The notes below the pieces were generated by a model that ran no database searches, was not told the DNA's origin, and saw only the letters and a list, made by a program, of their open reading frames with translations. From Syntrophomonas sp. UBA5314 (GTDB taxonomy: Bacteria; Bacillota; Syntrophomonadia; Syntrophomonadales; Syntrophomonadaceae), in the NCBI GenBank assembly GCA_002410325.1, contig DHRK01000057.1:20181-36215 (forward strand): DNA of 16,035 nt, written 5' to 3'. Each line of letters opens with the position of its first letter. Within the stretch, counting starts at the first letter, position 1. Shown here piece after piece: positions 1 to 6,139 of this stretch. A program made the position numbers and the translations under genes.

Positions 1-852
1 CACAACCAGAGCCCCAGGCGCAAAGGACCTTTTATCGCCTTGAACTGCGCGGCGCTCCCCCGGGAATTGATAGCCAGCGAACTATTTGGCTATTCCGAAG
101 GCGCTTTTACCGGAGCTATAAGGGGAGGGCGGCCGGGTAAATTTGAGTTGGCAGCCGGGGGAACCCTTTTTTTAGACGAAATAGGGGATATGCCGCTTGA
201 GCAGCAAGCTTCTCTATTGCGTGTTTTGCAGGAAAAAAAGATTACCCGTATCGGCGGGGAAAATATTATTCCGGTGGATGTGCGGGTAATATGCGCCACC
301 AACAAGAATTTGCAGGAGGAGATCAGGAAAAACAATTTCCGCCAGGACCTGTACTACCGGATAAACGTGATATTGCTCACCATACCCCCCCTGCGCGAAC
401 GGCGGGAGGATATAGGAATGCTTTTTAATCATTTCTTAGAAACGATCAGCAGCAAAATGGGCGTGGAGGTTAAATATATAGAACCGGTTGTTATCGAGTG
501 TCTCCAGAAATACAATTGGCCTGGCAACGTCAGGGAATTGGAAAACGTAGTGGAGAAAATGATTACTCTAGCCGGCGGACCGTGGATAAAAACTGAACAC
601 CTGCCCGAGGAAATCGCATTATTTCGTCCCTGGCGGGAACATCATCATGATCCCGCCTTTTCCGAGCTTGATAACGGCCTGGGACTGGGGGCGAACCCTG
701 ATAGTCCGCAGGATTCGGAGAGGCAGTTGTTGGTGGATCTGCTGGTTCGCCATCAGGGGAACATTAGCCGGGTGGCTGGCGAGTTAGGGGTTTGCCGCAA
801 CACGGTTTATCGCAAGTTGAAGTTTTATAATATTGGAAAGGAATTCAAATAG
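1..852 (+). CDS. Sigma-54-dependent Fis-family transcriptional activator (5' end outside window)
   Basis: Partial gene: the reading frame is open from base 1 and the true start, any sensory domain and the Walker A loop lie upstream. What is present is the second half of the AAA+ domain and the DNA-binding tail. The sigma-54-contacting GAFTGA loop is encoded at 100-117, Walker B (TLFLDEIGDM) around 163-192, sensor I (ATNKN) near 295-310, the arginine-finger region (FRQDLYYRINV) near 337-369, and the sensor II motif (WPGNVRELENVV) near 518-552. The last residues form a Fis-type helix-turn-helix (NISRVAGELGVCRNTVYRKL). It should remodel sigma-54 RNA polymerase at a -24/-12 promoter. A near-perfect one lies about 200 bases downstream in front of an aldehyde dehydrogenase, so an AcoR-like activator of that gene is the natural reading. 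The effector cannot be inferred because the N-terminus is missing. Confidence 0.95.
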   Translation, partial: HNQSPRRKGPFIALNCAALPRELIASELFGYSEGAFTGAIRGGRPGKFELAAGGTLFLDEIGDMPLEQQASLLRVLQEKKITRIGGENIIPVDVRVICATNKNLQEEIRKNNFRQDLYYRINVILLTIPPLRERREDIGMLFNHFLETISSKMGVEVKYIEPVVIECLQKYNWPGNVRELENVVEKMITLAGGPWIKTEHLPEEIALFRPWREHHHDPAFSELDNGLGLGANPDSPQDSERQLLVDLLVRHQGNISRVAGELGVCRNTVYRKLKFYNIGKEFK

Positions 853-926
853 CCGGGCGGACGTTCCTAAAAAACTCACCTAATTGTGTTAAGCATCCGC
901 TCAGTAATTAAATAAAAATCGGGACT

Positions 927-970
927 GTGAACATCTGTCACATGAACATGTAACAGGTGTTCACTTTTTT
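927..970 (+). terminator. Rho-independent terminator of the activator gene / possible enhancer dyad
   Basis: Bases 927-964 form an almost perfect inverted repeat. Arms of 18 (GTGAACATCTGTCACATG and CATGTAACAGGTGTTCAC) flank AA, with one mismatch and one G-T pair, and TTTTTT follows directly at 965-970. It sits 75 bases after the activator stop, as an intrinsic terminator should. The same dyad lies about 90-125 bases upstream of the -24 element, the usual distance of a sigma-54 activator enhancer, so it could serve both roles. The terminator role is the better supported one. Confidence 0.75.
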
Positions 971-1051
971 ATTGGGAAACGGGCTATGGCAGATGCCGGT
1001 ACGGTTCCCTATTCACCGGCCCTTTTTAAAAAGAAAAATTATTTTGTTACT

Positions 1052-1066
1052 TGGCACGACTTTTGC
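1052..1066 (+). promoter_or_regulatory. Sigma-54 (-24/-12) promoter of the aldehyde dehydrogenase gene
   Basis: TGGCAC (1052-1057), five bases, then TTGC (1063-1066). The invariant GG (1053-1054) and GC (1065-1066) are exactly 12 bases apart, matching the RpoN consensus TGGCACG-N4-TTGC. Transcription should start near 1077-1079. The promoter points at the aldehyde dehydrogenase and lies downstream of a sigma-54 activator gene, so dependence on that activator is likely. Confidence 0.92.
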
Positions 1067-1077
1067 TTAATAGATAA

Positions 1078-1284
1078 TTTAAAAACAGATCTTTAAATAG
1101 GTTTAAGCAAAAAGGTCTTAAAGAGATAGTGTAGGTGACGGTTGCTGCACAGTAAAGGGCAGAAAAATTATTCGGAATTTGGCAAACAAAGCAGGCCGCC
1201 TGGGGAGAGGAGGGAGAGAAGACCCGGCCATATTGGGGGTGAACGGTTGGTTCTTAATATTTATCAATTAATGGAGGGATTTCA
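1078..1284 (+). other. Long 5' leader of the aldehyde dehydrogenase mRNA
   Basis: About 207 nt separate the predicted sigma-54 start from the ATG at 1285, with no convincing gene. It contains short potential stems: TTTAAG/CTTAAA with outer TCTTTAA/TTAAAGA around 1090-1125, CTGC/GCAG around 1145-1162, and GGCCG/CGGCC bracketing a purine-rich stretch around 1195-1230. I recognise no known riboswitch. The gene's ribosome binding site (GGAGGG) is at 1273-1278. With the terminator and promoter described separately, this accounts for the gene-free stretch 853-1284. Confidence 0.4.
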
Positions 1285-2760
1285 ATGAAAAACGTTTTTG
1301 ACAAAAACTATAAGCTTTATATCGGCGGAAAATGGGTGGACAGTAAAGCAGGACAGACCTTCAATGCTTACTGCCCGGCCAATGGAGAGCTTCTGGCCAC
1401 CTGTATAAACGGCAGCCGGGAAGATGTTGATGATGCTGTCAAAGCGGCCTGGAAGGCTTATGAAACCTGGAAAGATGTCAGCCCCCAGGAACGGGCGGCC
1501 TACCTGCTCAAGATCGCGGACAAGATTGATGAAAATGCAGAAAAACTGGCCATGGCCGAAACCCTGGACAATGGTAAGCCCATCCGGGAAACCAGAAATA
1601 TCGATATCCCTTTGGGGTCAGATCACTTCCGCTATTTTGCCAGTGCCATTAGAACTGAAGAAGGCCAGGCGGTGATGATTGACAAAAACCATATGAGCAT
1701 AATTTTAAGAGAGCCCATCGGAGTGGTGGGCCAGATTATTCCCTGGAACTTCCCCTTCTTGATGGCCTGCTGGAAAATCGCACCGGCGCTGGCAGCCGGG
1801 GATACCCTTGTGATGAAGCCCTCTTCCGAGACATCCCTCAGCCTTCTGGAATTGGTTAAGATTTTCGATGAAATACTTCCTCCCGGGGTGGTCAATGTGG
1901 TCACCGGAAAAGGCTCCACCACCGGCACTTATGTCCTGGAACACGAAGGGTTCCGCAAGCTGGCCTTTACCGGTTCCACAGAAATCGGTTATCAGATCGC
2001 CGATGCGGCAGCCAAAAAATTAATCCCGGCCACTTTGGAGTTGGGCGGCAAATCAGCGAATATTTATTTCCCTGACTGCCCCTGGGACAAAGCGGTGGAA
2101 GGAACCATGCTGGGCATCCTGTTCAATCAGGGCCAGGTGTGCTGCGCCGGCTCCCGAATCTTCGTTCACAAAGACATCTACGACAAATTCCTGGCTGCCA
2201 TGGTCGACAAGTTTAATAAAGTCAAAGTCGGTCTGCCCTGGGAGGAAGACACCCAGATGGGCAGCCAGATCAATAAAGGCCAGGTAAATATAATTCTTGA
2301 TTATGTTGAGATCGGCAAGCAAGAGGGCGCCCGGCTGGCCTGCGGCGGCTACAAGATCACTGAAAACGGTCTGGATAAGGGCAATTTTGTCAGACCCACC
2401 ATCCTGGCCGATGTCGACAACAAGATGAGAGTTGCTCAGGAAGAAATCTTTGGACCGGCGGCAGTGGTTATCCCCTTCCAGGACGAAAATGAAGTCATCG
2501 CCATGGCCAATGACAACGAATACGGTTTGGGCGGCGCTGTATGGAGCAGGGACATCAACCGTGCTTTGCGGGTGGCCCGGGCTGTAGAAACCGGACGTAT
2601 GTGGGTGAACACCTACAACCAGCTGCCCGCCCATGCACCTTTTGGCGGTTACAAGAAGTCCGGCATCGGGCGCGAGACCCACAAGATGATGCTGGCTCAT
2701 TACAGCCAGAACAAAAACATTTACATCAGCCTGGATGAAGCGCCTTTCGGACTTTACTAG
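1285..2760 (+). CDS. NAD(P)+-dependent aldehyde dehydrogenase, AldB/AcoD/ExaC type
   Basis: Cytosolic enzyme oxidising an aldehyde, probably acetaldehyde or another short-chain aldehyde, to the free acid with NAD(P)+. At 491 residues it has normal family length. The Rossmann-region motif IIPWNFP is at 151-157 (oxyanion-hole Asn155), with MKPSSE near 177-182. The general-base Glu252 lies in LELGGK and the catalytic Cys286 in FNQGQVCCAGSR. The tail PAHAPFGGYKKSGIGRETH followed by KMMLAHYSQNK is the signature of the AldB/AcoD/ExaC acetaldehyde dehydrogenases rather than CoA-acylating enzymes. The ATG has GGAGGG seven bases upstream. The gene is read from its own sigma-54 promoter, as acoD-type genes are in other bacteria. 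The cofactor preference cannot be read from the sequence. The hairpins after it separate it from the NAD kinase. Confidence 0.95.
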   Translation: MKNVFDKNYKLYIGGKWVDSKAGQTFNAYCPANGELLATCINGSREDVDDAVKAAWKAYETWKDVSPQERAAYLLKIADKIDENAEKLAMAETLDNGKPIRETRNIDIPLGSDHFRYFASAIRTEEGQAVMIDKNHMSIILREPIGVVGQIIPWNFPFLMACWKIAPALAAGDTLVMKPSSETSLSLLELVKIFDEILPPGVVNVVTGKGSTTGTYVLEHEGFRKLAFTGSTEIGYQIADAAAKKLIPATLELGGKSANIYFPDCPWDKAVEGTMLGILFNQGQVCCAGSRIFVHKDIYDKFLAAMVDKFNKVKVGLPWEEDTQMGSQINKGQVNIILDYVEIGKQEGARLACGGYKITENGLDKGNFVRPTILADVDNKMRVAQEEIFGPAAVVIPFQDENEVIAMANDNEYGLGGAVWSRDINRALRVARAVETGRMWVNTYNQLPAHAPFGGYKKSGIGRETHKMMLAHYSQNKNIYISLDEAPFGLY

Positions 2761-2829
2761 CATTGGGAAGAGGACCCCTTGGCCGGGAGGCAATAAAAGC
2801 GGATAGGGCGCGGAAAATTCGTCTGGCAG

Positions 2830-2859
2830 TCTTTAACGGGCTTTTCGGCCCGTTAAAGA
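2830..2859. repeat. 12-bp stem hairpin (terminator-like, no T-tract)
   Basis: TCTTTAACGGGC and GCCCGTTAAAGA form a perfect 12-bp stem around a TTTTCG loop, the typical core of an intrinsic terminator. It is followed by TTGCAGG rather than a T-run on either strand. It lies about 70 bases after the aldehyde dehydrogenase stop, so weak termination or 3'-end protection of that mRNA is the likely role. Confidence 0.75.
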
Positions 2860-2861
2860 TT

Positions 2862-2899
2862 GCAGGATAATCATAAACCCGGGTTTATGATTATCCTGC
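2862..2899. repeat. Perfect 38-bp palindrome
   Basis: Bases 2862-2880 are exactly the reverse complement of 2881-2899, with no spacer, centred on CCCGGG. It begins two bases after the preceding hairpin. There is no T-tract on either side, so it is not a normal intrinsic terminator. It could be an operator for the NAD kinase operon, an mRNA-stabilising structure, or a repeated genomic element. Confidence 0.85.
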
Positions 2900-2950
2900 C
2901 CAGATGAAAGCCTAAGCAATCCGGGTACGGGCAGAGGATTGATCGGGAAA

Positions 2951-2965
2951 GGAGCGCCGCCTGTG
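2951..2965 (+). promoter_or_regulatory. Ribosome binding site deciding the GTG start of the NAD kinase
   Basis: AAAGGAG ends at 2954, eight bases before GTG at 2963. The frame also allows a TTG at 2939, but that lies upstream of this site and would add eight residues without family resemblance. Confidence 0.8.
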
Positions 2966-3775
2966 AAAGTGCTTATTCTGCATAAAAATGAATCGAAAGC
3001 TCGTGAATTGGCCTATAAGAGCGTATCCGATTTCCGGGTTAGAAAGGTAGAGGCCCGCGTGCAGGAAAGCCACCACATAAAACCGCAGCTCCTGCAGGGC
3101 TATACCCTGCTGATGGTTTTAGGCGGCGATGGGACCATATTGGAATGCGCCCGCCATCTGGCGGGAAGCGGCATACCCTTGCTGGGAATCAACTTTGGCA
3201 AGGTAGGCTTCTTAAGCAGCATTGAACCTGAGGATTGGCCGCTGGCATTGGAAAAGCTCATGCAGCGCCAGTACAGCCTGGAACAGAGAATGATGCTTGA
3301 GGCGCAGATCATCAGGAACGGCCAGGTTCATCTCCTGGGCAGCGCTTTGAACGATGTCGTGATCAGGTCCCAGGTATTGCACATCATGAGCCTGAACCTG
3401 GCGGTGGACGGCAGCCCCTATGCGATATACCGGGCGGACGGGGTAATAATAGCCACTCCCACCGGTTCCACCGCTTATTCCTATTCGGCCGGAGGGCCGG
3501 TGTTAGCGCCTGACCTGGCAGCGATTGCGGTGACCCCGGTCTGTCCCCAGTTGTCCGGTGCCCGGGCGCTGGTGGTAAGCGCGGAGGCGCTCTTGGAGTT
3601 GACCGTTGAGTCAGATTATGGCGCGGGGATTTCACTGGATGGGGAAAAGGAGATGGATCTTGAGCAGAGGGATCGGGTTTTGATAGAAAAATCAGCGCAA
3701 ACAGTGACTTTTGTCCAGATCAATCCGGTTTCCTGCATGAAGAAAATCAGGCGCTGCGGAAAGCGGATATCATAA
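2963..3775 (+). CDS. nadK: NAD kinase
   Basis: Phosphorylates NAD+ to NADP+ with ATP or polyphosphate in the cytosol. From the GTG start the protein has 270 residues, a normal bacterial length. Hallmarks in order are the GGDGT motif (MVLGGDGTILECAR), NFGKVGFLSS, the NAD-binding ALNDVVI region, the Asp-containing YRADGVIIATPTGSTAYSYSAGGP, and SLDGE near the C-terminus. The usually conserved PH(S/T)L(S/T)xRP stretch reads PQLSGARAL, so the usual His is Gln. This is a divergence worth noting, though the fold-defining motifs are intact. It is followed 37 bases later by the NuoE-like gene, in the same direction and without an obvious terminator, so it probably heads the transhydrogenase operon. 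In Firmicutes nadK is more often found near recN/argR-type genes, so this may be a second, dedicated copy (inference). Confidence 0.93.
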   Translation: MKVLILHKNESKARELAYKSVSDFRVRKVEARVQESHHIKPQLLQGYTLLMVLGGDGTILECARHLAGSGIPLLGINFGKVGFLSSIEPEDWPLALEKLMQRQYSLEQRMMLEAQIIRNGQVHLLGSALNDVVIRSQVLHIMSLNLAVDGSPYAIYRADGVIIATPTGSTAYSYSAGGPVLAPDLAAIAVTPVCPQLSGARALVVSAEALLELTVESDYGAGISLDGEKEMDLEQRDRVLIEKSAQTVTFVQINPVSCMKKIRRCGKRIS

Positions 3776-3812
3776 AAACCGGAAATTTGCGGAAAGGAGA
3801 AGGTGTTGTCAT

Positions 3813-4361
3813 ATGGAATGCGGCTGCGATTGTCAGGAAAAAAATCAAATTCAGACGCCGGGTGATTTACTTGATTCAGGCGAATTGGACGCTGTTTTAA
3901 AGGAGTACAGGAACCAGCCGGGCAGCCTGGTGACCGTGCTGCAGAAAGCGCAGGGCATATACGGCTATTTACCGCTGCGGGTTCTGCGGCATATAGCGGT
4001 GGAAATGAAAGTCAAACCAGCCCAGGTCTACGGGGTGGCCACTTTCTACACCCAGTTCCGTTTTAGTCCGGTAGGCAAATATTTGATCCTGCTCTGTCAG
4101 GGTACGGCCTGCCATGTCAACGGATCGGAACGCATCGAGACCGCCCTATGTGAGGAACTTAAAATAAAACCGGGAGAAACGACTCCCGATCGGCTCTTTA
4201 CTCTTACCAATGTAGCCTGTTTGGGCTGCTGCAGCCTGGCGCCGGTCATGATGATCAACGGCCAGGCCCATGGCCCTCTCACTCCGGATAAAGCGGTGGG
4301 CATCATCAAGAATTTGCATGCCCGGGAACAACGGGTACCGGAAGGGGGCGGGCAGCAATGA
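3813..4361 (+). CDS. NuoE/HydC-like [2Fe-2S] subunit of an NAD(P)-linked complex (StnA-like)
   Basis: Thioredoxin-fold [2Fe-2S] electron-transfer subunit of 182 residues, normal for NuoE/HydC. A helical N-terminal region precedes the typical YGYLPLRVLRHIA and VYGVATFYTQF segments. Cluster ligands are Cys95 and Cys100 (CQGTACHV) and Cys136 and Cys140 (NVACLGCCSLAP), the C-x4-C...C-x3-C pattern of the family. The extra N-terminal CxCxC (residues 3-7) is unusual and has no assigned role. The ATG follows GGAAAGGAGAAGG with normal spacing. Its stop overlaps the next start (ATGA), implying translational coupling to the NuoF-like subunit. In such complexes this subunit passes electrons next to the FMN site. 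I infer that it belongs to the transhydrogenase complex with the next two genes. Confidence 0.93.
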   Translation: MECGCDCQEKNQIQTPGDLLDSGELDAVLKEYRNQPGSLVTVLQKAQGIYGYLPLRVLRHIAVEMKVKPAQVYGVATFYTQFRFSPVGKYLILLCQGTACHVNGSERIETALCEELKIKPGETTPDRLFTLTNVACLGCCSLAPVMMINGQAHGPLTPDKAVGIIKNLHAREQRVPEGGGQQ

Positions 4362-6121
4362 AAATACGCGTAGGTTTGGGAAGCTGCGGTATGGCGGCGG
4401 GTGCTCAGAAGGTCATGGATTACCTGCAGACGGAACTGACGAACCGCAAGCTGGACATCGAAATTCAAAGAACCGGCTGTGTGGGGATGTGCCACAATGA
4501 ACCCCTGGTGGATGTGCTGGAGGATGATGGCCGGGTTTTTACCTATGGACATGTTCATGAAGCTAGTGCTGCAGCCATTGTTGCAAACCATCTGATAGGC
4601 GGAGTGCCGGTTGAGGAGCACCTGGTTGACAGCACAGATCAACCCAACCAATTTCTGGCCCGGCAGGTGCGGGTGGCCTTGCGCAACAGCGGCCGCATCG
4701 ACCCTGAAAAGATCGGTGACTATATCGCCCAGGGCGGCTACCAGGGGATGAAAAAGGTCCTGCAAAGCATGAGCCCGGAAGAAGTCATCGGGCAAATAAA
4801 AATATCCGGCCTGCGCGGCCGCGGGGGCGGGGGATTCCCCACCTGGTTCAAATGGAATGCCGCCCGCAATAACTCAGGGGCTGTCAAGTATATCGTCTGC
4901 AATGCCGATGAAGGCGACCCCGGCGCCTTTATGGACCGCAGCGTCCTGGAAAGCGATCCCCATTCGGTTTTGGAGGGCATGCTTATCGCCGGGTACGCCA
5001 TAGGCGCAGGCGAAGGCATAATCTACTGCCGGGCTGAATACCCCCTGGCCATCCACCGGCTGGAAATTGCTATAAAAGAAGCAAGGGACAGGGGAATGCT
5101 GGGGGTTAACCTGCAGGGAAGCGGTTTTTCCTTCGATATCCGCATCAAACAGGGAGCCGGTGCTTTTGTATGCGGGGAAGAGACAGCTTTAATCGCATCA
5201 CTGGAAGGCGAGAGAGGGATGCCCCGCTTGAGGCCGCCCTATCCGGCTGAATCCGGATATTGGGGAAAACCCACCAATATCAATAATGTCGAAACCCTGG
5301 CCAATGTACCCTGGATAATCACCAACGGCGGGTCGGCCTTCGCGTCCATGGGCACCGAAGACAGCAAAGGAACCAAGGTATTTGCCCTGGCGGGAAAAAT
5401 CAAACGGGGTGGATTGGTGGAAGTGCCCATGGGACTCAGCCTGCGGGAAGTCATCTTCGATATCGGAGGGGGCATCAAGGCCGACCGCAACTTTAAAGCC
5501 GTCCAGCTGGGCGGTCCTTCCGGAGGCTGTATACCGGCCAGTCTTTTAGACACCCCGGTGGAATATGGAGCCATCACCAAAACCGGTGCCATTATGGGTT
5601 CCGGGGGGATGGTGGTCATGGACGAAAGCACCTGTATGGTGGATGTAGCCCGCTTTTTCCTGGATTTTACCCAGAAGGAGTCCTGCGGCAAGTGCGTTCA
5701 GTGCCGAATCGGAACCAAACGCATGCTGGAGATATTGGAGCGCATCTGCGAGGGACAGGGACGTCCGGGAGATATAGAATTATTAGAAGAAATAGGGCGT
5801 AAAGTCAGAGAAGCTTCTCTGTGCGGCCTGGGGCAGAGCGCTCCCAATCCCGTACTCACCACCCTCCAATACTTCCCTGAGGAATACCAGGCCCATATTA
5901 TTGATAAAAAATGCCCGGCCAAACACTGCAAAGCCCTCATTACTTATAAAATTGATCCTCTTAAATGTAAAAGCTGCAGCCTGTGTGCCCAAAAATGCCC
6001 GGCCCAGTGCATCAGCGGCCAGAAAAAGCAGCCCTATGTCATTGATCAGAGCAAGTGTATCAAATGCGGCAACTGTCTGGAAGTATGCCCGGGCAAATTT
6101 GCGGCGGTAATCGTAGAGTAA
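4358..6121 (+). CDS. NuoF/HydB-like NADH-binding flavoprotein subunit (StnB-like)
   Basis: Carries the FMN/NADH site of the complex; 587 residues. The N-terminal thioredoxin-like [2Fe-2S] domain (1-85) has Cys10, Cys41 and Cys45 (TGCVGMC); the extra first Cys of the classic C-x4-C pair is not evident. The glycine-rich GLRGRGGGGFPTWFKW (151-166) and CNADEGDPGAFMDR (181-194) bind NADH and FMN, followed by a SLBB region. The NuoF-type [4Fe-4S] ligands are Cys443, Cys446, Cys449 (ESCGKCVQC) and Cys489. The C-terminal 2[4Fe-4S] ferredoxin domain has Cys537/540/543/547 and Cys567/570/573/577. This layout is that of HydB, the subunit of electron-bifurcating hydrogenases where NADH and ferredoxin electrons meet, rather than plain respiratory NuoF. 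The start overlaps the upstream stop by four bases and the next gene follows after 18. Confidence 0.93.
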   Translation: MKIRVGLGSCGMAAGAQKVMDYLQTELTNRKLDIEIQRTGCVGMCHNEPLVDVLEDDGRVFTYGHVHEASAAAIVANHLIGGVPVEEHLVDSTDQPNQFLARQVRVALRNSGRIDPEKIGDYIAQGGYQGMKKVLQSMSPEEVIGQIKISGLRGRGGGGFPTWFKWNAARNNSGAVKYIVCNADEGDPGAFMDRSVLESDPHSVLEGMLIAGYAIGAGEGIIYCRAEYPLAIHRLEIAIKEARDRGMLGVNLQGSGFSFDIRIKQGAGAFVCGEETALIASLEGERGMPRLRPPYPAESGYWGKPTNINNVETLANVPWIITNGGSAFASMGTEDSKGTKVFALAGKIKRGGLVEVPMGLSLREVIFDIGGGIKADRNFKAVQLGGPSGGCIPASLLDTPVEYGAITKTGAIMGSGGMVVMDESTCMVDVARFFLDFTQKESCGKCVQCRIGTKRMLEILERICEGQGRPGDIELLEEIGRKVREASLCGLGQSAPNPVLTTLQYFPEEYQAHIIDKKCPAKHCKALITYKIDPLKCKSCSLCAQKCPAQCISGQKKQPYVIDQSKCIKCGNCLEVCPGKFAAVIVE

Positions 6122-6139
6122 GGGAAAGGAGGGTGCCAA

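Noticed and set aside
2053..2793. 246-codon open frame on the minus strand opposite the aldehyde dehydrogenase
   Set aside because: Antisense shadow of a clearly conserved enzyme gene; no ribosome binding site and no recognisable motifs.
2830..2899. CRISPR or tandem repeat
   Set aside because: Two unrelated inverted repeats occur once each, with no regularly spaced direct repeats.
4097..4795. 232-codon minus-strand frame opposite the NuoE/NuoF-like genes
   Set aside because: Spans two genuine genes on the other strand and has a composition typical of antisense frames.
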